A stretch of DNA of 6,194 nt, from NCBI GenBank assembly GCA_900543705.1, contig UQSL01000094.1, positions 1-6,194 of the forward strand, read 5' to 3'. Below the pieces are notes generated by a model. It was not told the origin of the DNA. It worked only from the letters and a program-made list of their open reading frames with translations, and did no database searches. This DNA comes from an uncultured Oscillospiraceae bacterium. GTDB lineage: Bacteria; Bacillota; Clostridia; Oscillospirales; Ruminococcaceae. This document shows, in pieces, positions 1-5,498 of the stretch. Both the position numbers and the translations under genes were made by a program. Numbering within the stretch: position 1 is the first letter of the stretch; each line of letters opens with the position of its first letter.

Positions 1-65
1 CCTACTGTCTATTTCATTTTATCTGTCTCTGTAACACATCATTGTACAACCTACACAATAGAATC

Positions 66-80
66 TTTGAAACTTTCAAA
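66..80. promoter_or_regulatory. Perfect palindrome upstream of the arsR promoter
   Basis: TTTGAAACTTTCAAA is a perfect inverted repeat with 7-base arms around a single C. It lies just upstream of the proposed -35 box of arsR. TTGAA/TTCAA half-sites occur in some ArsR-family operators, so it may be a second repressor or other regulator site. This is inferred from symmetry and position only. Confidence 0.4.
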
Positions 81-86
81 AATCTG

Positions 87-115
87 ATGACAAAGAGTAG
101 GTAAGCGTATATAAT
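87..115 (+). promoter_or_regulatory. Sigma-A-type promoter of the ars operon
   Basis: A -35 box ATGACA (87-92, five of six consensus bases) and a perfect -10 box TATAAT (110-115) are separated by 17 bases. Transcription would start near 121-123, about 32 bases before the arsR start codon. It is the only strong promoter seen ahead of the three co-oriented ars genes and probably drives them all. Confidence 0.65.
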
Positions 116-120
116 AACAT

Positions 121-136
121 ATAGACAAATATCTAT
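121..136. promoter_or_regulatory. Candidate ArsR operator at the transcription start
   Basis: ATAGACAAATATCTAT is an inverted repeat with 5-base arms (ATAGA/TCTAT) and a 6-base spacer. It sits directly downstream of the -10 box, where a bound dimer would block initiation. A related inverted repeat recurs before the permease gene, and both copies share the 11-mer TATCTATGTGA. Autorepression is usual for ArsR regulators; the assignment here is inferred. Confidence 0.5.
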
Positions 137-154
137 GTGAGGTGATTAGGAGAG

Positions 155-463
155 ATGGACGAAAAAAGAATTGCGGCAATTTTCAAAGCGTTTTGCGATG
201 AAAACCGCATTAGAATTATAAAGCTGCTGCGTTCAGGCGAAAAATGTGCCTGCAAGCTGTTGGAAGAAATCAATGTCACACAGCCTACGCTTTCCCACCA
301 TATGAAAATACTTTGTGACGCCGAAATTGTTGTTGGTCGCAAAGAGGGAAAATGGACACACTATTCCATTTCAGAAAAAGGTGTAGAGCAGGCAAAGGAA
401 TGTTTACGATTACTAACTGCACTTGATGTTGAGTGTGAAAACAAGTCGTGTTGTGAAAAGTAG
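155..463 (+). CDS. arsR: ArsR-family metalloid-responsive repressor
   Basis: This 102-residue winged-helix repressor has the usual length for ArsR/SmtB proteins. A helix-turn-helix is visible around residues 32-54, with recognition helix QPTLSHHMKIL (43-53) followed by the beta-wing (58-72, VVGRKEGKWTHYSIS). C31-A-C33 occupies the position of the ArsR ELCVC motif that binds As(III)/Sb(III), and the tail carries further cysteines (C94, C99, C100). The family releases DNA when the metalloid binds. The ATG is supported by GAGGTGAT at 139-146, eight bases upstream. A permease and a thioredoxin-like gene follow in the same direction, which supports an arsenic-type role. The exact inducer cannot be read from sequence. 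The 3' end of the gene lies inside a long hairpin. Confidence 0.9.
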   Translation: MDEKRIAAIFKAFCDENRIRIIKLLRSGEKCACKLLEEINVTQPTLSHHMKILCDAEIVVGRKEGKWTHYSISEKGVEQAKECLRLLTALDVECENKSCCEK

Positions 464-490
464 GAAAATCAATACTTTTCCACACGACTT
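443..490 (+). promoter_or_regulatory. Long RNA hairpin spanning the arsR stop codon
   Basis: AAGTCGTGT (443-451) pairs with ACACGACTT (482-490), and GAAAAGTA (455-462) pairs with TACTTTTC (473-480). This gives 17 base pairs with a small internal bulge and a 10-base loop; the arsR stop TAG (461-463) is at the top of the stem. No U-run follows, so it is not a standard intrinsic terminator. It could be a weak terminator, an mRNA-stabilising or processing element, or a means of setting the ArsR-to-permease ratio. Confidence 0.6.
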
Positions 491-502
491 ACATTAAACC
501 AA

Positions 503-530
503 ATAGATAGAGGGATTTCAATGTATCTAT
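503..530. promoter_or_regulatory. Second operator-like inverted repeat, before the permease gene
   Basis: ATAGATA (503-509) and TATCTAT (524-530) form perfect 7-base arms around a 14-base spacer, ending just before the permease ribosome binding site. The right arm belongs to TATCTATGTGA (524-534), identical to 130-140 in the arsR leader. This could be a second ArsR site or a leader-RNA hairpin. I see no convincing promoter between arsR and the permease. Confidence 0.4.
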
Positions 531-546
531 GTGAAAGGGGTATTCT

Positions 547-1560
547 ATGGAAGCATTAAAAACTGCTTGGGACTTTTTTCAGAATGAAGTCCTCGGAATG
601 GGCTGGCTCAATCGGCTCATAGATACAATATTAAATGTGTGTGGTTTAGATACTGCAAGCAGGATTGGCGGCAGCGTTCAGTTTTTCATTTACGATATGA
701 TAAAAATTATGGTACTGCTTGGCGTGTTGATTTTGATTATCTCGTATATTCAAAGTTATTTTCCGCCCGAAAGAACAAAAATGATACTCAGCAGGTTTCA
801 CGGAATATGGGCAAATATACTTGCTGCATTGCTCGGAACAGTAACACCGTTCTGCTCGTGTTCCTCTATTCCGCTTTTTATCGGATTTACAAGTGCAGGA
901 TTGCCGCTTGGCGTTACATTTTCCTTTTTGATTTCTTCGCCTATGGTAGACCTCGGCAGCCTTGTTTTACTGATGAGCATTTTCGGTTGGAAAGTTGCCG
1001 TTATCTATGTTGTTCTCGGCTTGGTTATTGCTGTTGTCGGCGGTACTCTGATTGAGAAACTGCACCTTGATAATCAAGTGGAAGAATATATACGAAACGG
1101 TCACGCCATTGATGTTCCGCAAGAGGAATTGCATTTTAAAGACCGTATGAAATACGCGTGGAAACAGGTTGTTTCGACAGCGAAAAAGGTGGCACCTTAT
1201 GTTTTGATCGGCGTTGGTATCGGTGCAATTATTCATAACTGGATACCCGAAGATTTCATTGTAAAAGTATTGGGTGATAACAACCCGTTAGGCGTTGTAC
1301 TTGCTACGATTGCAGGTGTGCCGATGTACGCAGATATTTTCGGTACAATTCCGATTGCTGAAGCTCTGCTTGCAAAGGGTGCTTTGCTCGGTGTCGTTCT
1401 CTCCTTTATGATGGGTGTTACTACGCTTTCTCTCCCGTCAATGATTATGCTTCGCAAAGCGGTTAAACCGAAATTGCTCGGCATTTTCATTACAATATGC
1501 ACTGTTGGTATTATCGTTGTAGGCTATTTCTTCAACGCAATACAATATTTAATCGTTTAA
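547..1560 (+). CDS. ArsP_1-family (DUF318) permease, probable metalloid efflux
   Basis: This 337-residue polytopic membrane protein has about eight hydrophobic segments: roughly 44-68, 88-114, 119-144, 148-168, 215-233, 247-267, 273-302 and 308-335. The motif T100-P-F-C-S-C-S106 is the hallmark of the ArsP_1 permease family, and GVPMYADIFGTIP (257-269) is a second conserved block at a matching intramembrane position. A hydrophilic loop (about 170-212) divides the two halves. Family members include ArsP, which exports trivalent organoarsenicals, and relatives annotated as Cu/Zn exporters. Placement behind arsR and ahead of a CXXC protein favours arsenic or a similar soft-metal substrate. AAAGGGG at 534-540 is a good ribosome binding site six bases before the ATG. 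The gene appears intact. I give no symbol because arsP and the SO_0444-type exporter cannot be separated by eye. Confidence 0.85.
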   Translation: MEALKTAWDFFQNEVLGMGWLNRLIDTILNVCGLDTASRIGGSVQFFIYDMIKIMVLLGVLILIISYIQSYFPPERTKMILSRFHGIWANILAALLGTVTPFCSCSSIPLFIGFTSAGLPLGVTFSFLISSPMVDLGSLVLLMSIFGWKVAVIYVVLGLVIAVVGGTLIEKLHLDNQVEEYIRNGHAIDVPQEELHFKDRMKYAWKQVVSTAKKVAPYVLIGVGIGAIIHNWIPEDFIVKVLGDNNPLGVVLATIAGVPMYADIFGTIPIAEALLAKGALLGVVLSFMMGVTTLSLPSMIMLRKAVKPKLLGIFITICTVGIIVVGYFFNAIQYLIV

Positions 1561-1578
1561 TTTTAGGAGGTTATCATT

Positions 1579-1961
1579 ATGGCATTGTTTGGTTTTGGCA
1601 AGAAAAAGGAAGAAGAAAAGAAAGCACCTGCTTGTGCTTGTAGTTACGGCTGCTCTGCAAATGAAACAGATAATAGCACAGCCGAGTGCTGCCCCGATTT
1701 GAAAGAGGGCGAAATCTGCTGTATCAAGGTGCTGGGTGCAGGCTGTAAGTCCTGCCACGAGCAGTACGAGAATGCGAAACAAGCCGTAAAAGATATGGGG
1801 CTTTCCGTAGAGGTTGAATACATTACCGATATGCAGAAAGTAATGGAATACGGCGTTATATGAGTATGCCTGCCCTTGTTGTCAATGAAAAGGTTGTATC
1901 TATGGGCAAAGTGTTAAAACCTGCTGATGTGGTCGCACTGCTGCACAAGTTGGGATTTTAA
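1579..1961 (+). pseudogene. Thioredoxin-like CXXC protein, split by a frameshift
   Basis: The first frame (1579-1863, 94 residues) has a Lys/Glu-rich start, a cysteine-rich segment (C19, C21, C25, C37, C38, C47, C48) and the redox motif GAGC56-K-S-C59. It stops at TGA 1861-1863. The rest of the fold continues in another frame from 1860 (MSMPALVVNEKVV, ending LLHKLGF, stop 1959-1961), including the cis-proline motif SMPAL typical of thioredoxin folds. Removing one AT from GTTATATGAG restores a single protein of about 127 residues, like the redox-active disulfide proteins (Thioredoxin_3 type) found beside ArsP-type permeases. The second half could be re-initiated, because its ATG overlaps the TGA. 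AGGAGG (1565-1570) lies eight bases before the ATG, and the gene begins 18 bases after the permease. Its likely role is thiol chemistry for metalloid handling. A sequencing error is possible. Confidence 0.8.
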
Positions 1962-1963
1962 CG

Positions 1964-1990
1964 ATGGGTAAGAAGAAAATAGCCTTTGCA
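1964..1990 (+). pseudogene. Truncated 5' end of a probable arsenate reductase gene
   Basis: An ATG two bases after the thioredoxin-like stop begins MGKKKIAFA, which resembles the start of low-molecular-weight arsenate reductases (ArsC, MxKKKIAFxCVHNSCRSQ). The catalytic CX5R loop that should follow is absent; the sequence switches at about 1988-1990 to GC-rich DNA coding for relaxase in another frame. In its own frame the ORF runs on without recognisable homology to TGA 2141-2143. ArsC is an expected next gene in this kind of operon. The call rests on about eight residues plus context, so it is tentative. Confidence 0.45.
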
Positions 1991-2355
1991 AGGGGCGCTT
2001 TCTCCACTATGGCCAGTGGATCGGGGAAAAACCGCCGACCGCGGAACAGCGGGTGCGGCTGGGGATCGTGGAGGCCCTGGGAAAAAAGCCCACTGACTTC
2101 CCGGCGTTCCTGCGGCTCATGGAGGAGTCCGGCTTTCAAGTGAAGCATGGGCGGGGCGGCGTGATCTCGTTCCTGGCCCCTGGACAGGATAAGTACACCC
2201 GCCTGCGGGCATCCACCCTGGGGCCCGGCTTCGATCCCGATGACATCCGGGCGATGATCGCCGGGGAGCGTCCCATCCCAGAGCTCCCCCAGGACGGCCC
2301 GGCTCCGCCCCGGCGCGTCAATCTGATAATAGATTACAGCAGGAAATTTACCTGA
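1990..2355 (+). pseudogene. Internal fragment of a MobA/VirD2-type relaxase
   Basis: The + frame from about 1990 reads KGRFLHYGQWIGEKPPTAEQ and continues through EALGKKPTDFPAFLRLMEESGFQVK, LRASTLGPGF and RRVNLIID. This resembles the middle to C-terminal part of clostridial relaxase/mobilization nucleases (HYGxWLGE; KPxDFxxLLxxMExxGxxVK; lIDIQxKL). The N-terminal catalytic tyrosine and HxH motif are missing, and homology stops near 2331, where LIDIQ-type sequence should continue. The last residues (YSRKFT) and the TGA at 2353 look like junction sequence. No true start exists: a GTG at 2053 lies inside the conserved block. The piece is visibly richer in GC than its neighbours, which points to transfer from a different element. 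It cannot act as a relaxase. Confidence 0.6.
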
Positions 2356-2370
2356 CTATATCTGGAGGCT

Positions 2371-2856
2371 GTGGCCGGGGATCTGATCCGGATAAAGCTG
2401 ACGGACATTGACTGGCGGAAGGAGGAAATCCGATTTATTCAAAGGAAAACAGGGCGCATAAGCTATACCCCGTTGGTAAAAGAGGCGGGAGAAGCATTGC
2501 AGGATTATATCCTGAATGCAAGGCCACGCTCCGACAGCCCGGAAGTATTTTTGAGACTGGTTGCGCCCAGAACAGGGCTGGCGGATGCGGTCAGTATCGG
2601 ATGTATGTTTCAGCAGTACCAAAGAAAAGCCGGGATTCACCGTCATACCTTTGATGGGAAAGGATTCCACGGCCTCCGCAGACGGCTGGCGAAAAAACTG
2701 CTGGTTACGGGAACCTCGCTTACGACGATCGCACAGATCCTGGGGCATGACGATCCGAAATCTGCGCGGCAGTACCTTTCCCTGAATACTGACAACTTAA
2801 AAGAATGCGCCCTTGATTTTAAAGGCATTCCGCTGGAAAGGGGGCTGTTGGAATGA
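2371..2856 (+). pseudogene. Tyrosine recombinase 1 of the trio, C-terminal catalytic fragment
   Basis: Counting from the GTG at 2371, 161 residues cover only part of a phage-integrase catalytic domain. GDLIRIKLTDIDW begins just after where the first catalytic Arg (GLR motif) should be. The beta-hairpin lysine is probably K26 (QRKTG). Also present are H100-G-L-R103, L-G-H126, and the nucleophile, probably Y135 (SARQYL). The core-binding domain and the first Arg are gone, so the product could not recombine DNA. The GTG is unlikely to be the original start. The stop codon overlaps the next gene in ATGA (2853-2856), implying the original trio was translationally coupled. The same reading frame runs upstream into the relaxase fragment, broken only by TGA 2353-2355. 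Intact relatives would be about 300-400 residues. Confidence 0.8.
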
Positions 2857-3817
2857 GTTGTGACTTTATCAGTGGGTATGCCCACGACCTGGAAGATATG
2901 ATCGCTTTAAAATGCGCTCTCAGCTATTCCGAAAGCTCTTACCGGGAAAGGGCCAAAAGTTTTGACCGGCATTGTGCAAAAATGTATCCCGATCAGGAAG
3001 AACTTACCCAGGCCATTGTGCTGAGCTGGCTGAAGCCAGATCCGGGGAAATCGTCCCAGACCATCCACGGGAAAGCGGTTTTCGTCAGGGCATTGGGAAA
3101 ATATCAGAAATCCATAGGAAAAGCAGCATATATTCTTCCGAACCGATTTACCGCCGGAGGTACCGTATTCATTCCCTATCTGTTTGGGGATGACAAGCTG
3201 GCTGCGCTGTTCCATGAGATCGACAGATACCAGTATCCCCGTGACCCATTTCGCCCGCTTCTGTTCAGCACATACTTTCGGATGACTTATACCTGTGGGC
3301 TGCGGCCAAACGAAGGGAGAAACCTAAAACGGAACGAGGTTGACCTGAACAGCGGAGAGGTACGGGTCATTGAAACAAAACGACATAAAAGCAGAACGGT
3401 CCTGATGTCTGAGGACATGCTTTCTCTTGCAAGGTCCTATGCCAGCATCCGGGATGCTGCGTTTCCGGAAAGTGCGTATTTCTTCCCTTCCCCAGATGGC
3501 GGTCCTTATTCCGCTCAGAAGATGCAGGGAAAATTTAAATGGTTCTTCGCCCGTACCAAACCGGGAGTTCCAAAAGACCTGATTCCAGCCGTCAGAGTAT
3601 ATGACCTCCGTCACCGATTCGCAACAGCCGTCCTGAACCGTTGGCTTGACGAAAAAAAGAAACTTTCTTCACGGCTCCCATTTACATGGGCCATAAGGAT
3701 TGGGAGGCAACCGCATACTATATCCATCTGCTGCCGGAAAATCTGGTGAAATCAGCCGGGATTGACTGGGAAGCCATGAACCGCCTGATTCCGAGGGTAG
3801 AGCTATGGGAAAAGTAA
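2853..3817 (+). pseudogene. Tyrosine recombinase 2 of the trio, frameshifted
   Basis: The first frame (2853-3749) has an N-terminal core-binding region (about 1-110) and the start of a catalytic domain: R151 in TCGLRPNE, lysine in ETKRHKSR (174-181), and VYDLR253HRFAT, with Tyr at the usual His position. After P276 the frame breaks at 3681-3685. The correct C-terminus resumes at 3686 as MGHKDWEATAYYIHLLPENL and ends at TAA 3815-3817; it holds the second His and the Tyr nucleophile. The bases between CTCCCA and ATGGGC are shorter than the L-P-x-L-R-x-Y-M-G-H spacing usual in the family, which suggests a small deletion of 3n+1 bases, perhaps 10 or 13. Upstream AAAGGGGG (2837-2844) is a good ribosome binding site. 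The 3' end overlaps recombinase 3 by 13 bases. The frame-1 product ends in unrelated residues without the nucleophile and should be inactive. Confidence 0.82.
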
Positions 3818-4836
3818 AAGATGAGCAGCTGTTCTGCCTGCTGAGGGATTTCCTTCTGATCTATCTGCCAAACCAGCGGCGTTCAAGCGGCAATACGGTA
3901 AAAGCATACCGTACTGCGTGGAACCAGCTTTTGAAATATATATCGGAACAGAAAAAGATTTCCATGATGTCCGTCACGTTTGAAATGATCAGCTATGAAA
4001 TGGTAACGGCATATCTGGACTGGCTTTCAGAAGAAAAGGGCGCAGGACCCGCTACCCGGAACAACCGCTTGGCGGCCATACGCGCTTTTATTACCTATGC
4101 ATCTGCCTGCAGGCCGGAGTATATCAGCTTGTCCAGCGAACTGGCAGCGATCAAGATTCAGAAAAGGGAGCGTTTCCGGGAGGTGGACTATATGTCGGAA
4201 GCCGCAGTGAAGGCATTGTTGGAGGCACCGGATACCAGCACAAAAATGGGACTGAGGGATCAATTCCTGATGATTTATGACACAGGTGCGAGGAATCAGG
4301 AGGCGTTGGATGTAAAGATCTGTGATCTCCGGATCGATAAAACGCCGACCGTGACGCTCCATGGAAAGGGCGATAAAATCCGGGTAGTCCCACTGATGAA
4401 AGATACGGTAAAACATTTGCACAACTATATGGCAGTGTTTCATAAAGGAGAAACCTGGCTCTCATCAGAATGGCTTTTTTATGTGGAACGAAAAGGGACA
4501 CGCAGCGCGATGTGTGATGATACGGCGAGGCTCCGTATTCAAAAGTATGCTGAGCTGGCAAGGGAAGTCTGCCCGGATGTGCCGGAGCGCGTACATCCGC
4601 ATCTATGGAGGCATACCAGGGCTATGCATTTATCTCAACATGGAATGGATCTGACTTTGATTTCTCAATGGCTGGGACACAAGCAGGTAGAAACAACTTT
4701 GATCTATGCTTATGCAGATACAGAAGCGAAACGAAAAGCGATTGAAAAAGCCATGGGTGCGGAATTTCCGGATACAGAACCGGTGAATTATACCGTCAGT
4801 GATGAAGAAACACTAAAACGGCTCTATGGCCTGTAA
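3805..4836 (+). CDS. Tyrosine recombinase 3 of the trio, intact
   Basis: This 343-residue site-specific recombinase is of XerC/XerD-like architecture. Residues about 8-115 form the SAM-like core-binding domain, with NTVKAYRTAWNQLLKYI and ATRNNRLAAIRAFITYA helices. The catalytic domain (about 125-310) shows every expected residue: R163 (TGAR), K188 (HGKGDK), H266-L-W-R269, H292 (LGH) and nucleophile Y301 (TTLIYAYAD). GAGGG at 3793-3797 lies seven bases before the ATG, and the start overlaps the end of recombinase 2. Family members cleave and rejoin DNA through a 3'-phosphotyrosine. In three-recombinase elements all three genes are thought to act together, so whether this one works alone is unknown. 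It is the only trio member with a complete active site. Repeated motifs that may be its binding sites follow directly downstream. Confidence 0.92.
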   Translation: MGKVKDEQLFCLLRDFLLIYLPNQRRSSGNTVKAYRTAWNQLLKYISEQKKISMMSVTFEMISYEMVTAYLDWLSEEKGAGPATRNNRLAAIRAFITYASACRPEYISLSSELAAIKIQKRERFREVDYMSEAAVKALLEAPDTSTKMGLRDQFLMIYDTGARNQEALDVKICDLRIDKTPTVTLHGKGDKIRVVPLMKDTVKHLHNYMAVFHKGETWLSSEWLFYVERKGTRSAMCDDTARLRIQKYAELAREVCPDVPERVHPHLWRHTRAMHLSQHGMDLTLISQWLGHKQVETTLIYAYADTEAKRKAIEKAMGAEFPDTEPVNYTVSDEETLKRLYGL

Positions 4837-4846
4837 TGTAGGAAAA

Positions 4847-4980
4847 AGATTATCCTGAATTTAAGGGAAACGTTCTCTTGATCTTAGTTGCAGTATTCAA
4901 AAAGTGTGGAAAATTTATCCCGAATCTTTTGCTAAAAAGCTGCTGAATCAAAGGCTTTTTTCGAAGTTTCGGGATAATCT
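4847..4980. repeat. Repeat cluster at the probable right end of the recombinase element
   Basis: TTATCCTGAA (4850-4859) and TTATCCCGAA (4915-4924) are direct copies 65 bases apart with one difference. TTCGGGATAA (4968-4977) is the exact reverse complement of the second, separated by 43 bases; the outer copies extend to AGATTATCC on one side and GGATAATCT on the other. Repeats of this kind flank integrase-borne elements as recombinase binding sites. They lie straight after the third recombinase, so the element probably ends near 4981. No matching motif was found at the left side (2330-2380), consistent with loss of the left end. Confidence 0.6.
4934..4961 (+). terminator. Weak stem-loop with T-run after recombinase 3
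   Basis: AAAAAGC (4934-4940) pairs with GCTTTTT (4954-4960) around a 13-base loop, ending in a run of six T. The stem is mostly A-T, so termination would be weak. It lies within the TTATCCCGAA inverted repeat and may simply be part of the element end. Confidence 0.3.
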
Positions 4981-5023
4981 ATTTTCGGTATAACCGTTTT
5001 GTGCAAGCCCCGGAAATGGCGCG

Positions 5024-5061
5024 AAAAAACGGAGGCGCGTGCTTCTCTTACGCATCCTCCG
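5024..5061 (-). terminator. Intrinsic terminator of the decayed minus-strand regulator
   Basis: Read on the minus strand, CGGAGG (5061-5056) and GCGT (5053-5050) pair with ACGC (5040-5037) and CCTCCG (5035-5030), and a run of six T follows (5029-5024). The gene's stop codon lies at the top of the stem. This is a GC-rich stem with a U-tract, a good rho-independent terminator for the minus strand; the + strand lacks a comparable T-run. Confidence 0.75.
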
Positions 5062-5389
5062 TTTCCTTAGCCGCTTTCATCGCTTGGATTGTGGCTTCTA
5101 CAATTTTCAATTCTTTTTCGTCCAGGGCGTTGAGCATGGCGTCAATTCGCTTTCTGCACTCGCTCCCTTTATTCTTGGACGGATAGAAGTATTGATCTAC
5201 CGATATATTGAACATTGTCACCATCTGATAAAAGGTGTTGAGGCTGGGGTGCTGACCGTCATTCTCTTATACATGATGGTGCGCGGAGCCCGGTCAACAA
5301 TATAGGCCAGTTGCTCCTGCGTCATCCCGCTGGCCTCTCTCGCCCGCTTAATTGCGAGCCCTATATCGTGAAAATCAAATCGTCGACAT
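5048..5389 (-). pseudogene. Xre-family helix-turn-helix regulator, frameshifted
   Basis: Joining minus-strand frames gives a typical Xre protein of about 110 residues: DFHDIGLAIKRAREASG, then the helix-turn-helix MTQEQLAYIVDRAPRTIMY, then END-GQHPSLNTFYQMVTMF and NISVDQYFYP, followed by a charged tail ending KETEDA and TAA (5050-5048). The frame changes near 5267-5268, where one base appears lost between TIMY and END. A second lesion affects the start: the ATG at 5389-5387 is out of frame with DFHDIG and meets TGA after four codons. No alternative in-frame ATG, GTG or TTG precedes DFHDIG. The gene is therefore broken, yet it keeps a Shine-Dalgarno-like AGGTGAT, a terminator and a palindromic operator, so decay may be recent. 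Regulators of this type commonly sit in mobile elements. The + strand ORFs across this stretch are shadows. Confidence 0.75.
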
Positions 5390-5390
5390 C

Positions 5391-5416
5391 ACCTAATGTA
5401 ATTTTACATTTCAGGT
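5391..5416. promoter_or_regulatory. Palindromic operator in the divergent intergenic region
   Basis: AATGTAA (5395-5401) and TTACATT (5404-5410) are perfect arms around TT, flanked by ACCT (5391-5394) and AGGT (5413-5416) as outer arms offset by two bases. It overlaps the likely -10 box and the ribosome binding site region of the minus-strand Xre gene. Autorepression by that regulator is the simplest reading; the neighbouring Xre protein encoded at 5841 is another candidate to bind it. Confidence 0.5.
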
Positions 5417-5429
5417 GTTATTATTTGAA
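5401..5429 (-). promoter_or_regulatory. Possible promoter of the minus-strand regulator
   Basis: On the minus strand, TTCAAA (5429-5424, four of six matches to the -35 consensus) and TAAAAT (5406-5401, five of six to the -10) are 17 bases apart. The -10 lies inside the palindrome, as expected for a repressible promoter. The leader would be very short, so the assignment is weak. Confidence 0.35.
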
Positions 5430-5498
5430 CGACTGTGTATTTCATACTACTGACTGTTTATTTTTAAAGAGCTCTTAACATTTTGTGGAGGTAATACT

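Noticed and set aside
1..60. Possible gene end or RNA upstream of the arsR promoter
   Set aside because: The AT-rich stretch has only a short TTGTACAA palindrome and no reading frame or stable structure I could support.
639..1055. 138-residue + strand ORF inside the permease gene
   Set aside because: It is an out-of-frame shadow of the permease, whose frame has membrane segments, the TPFCSCS motif and a ribosome binding site.
2356..2748. 130-residue minus-strand ORF opposite recombinase 1
   Set aside because: It lies antisense to the recombinase catalytic fragment and shows no domain or start signal.
4027..4561. Two long minus-strand ORFs opposite recombinase 3
   Set aside because: They are shadows of the intact recombinase frame, which contains all catalytic residues.
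5001..5305. Two + strand ORFs (5001-5186 and 5039-5305) in the gap after the recombinases
   Set aside because: They run antisense to the minus-strand Xre coding frames, lack ribosome binding sites and have no recognisable content; the minus-strand reading explains the sequence, including its terminator.
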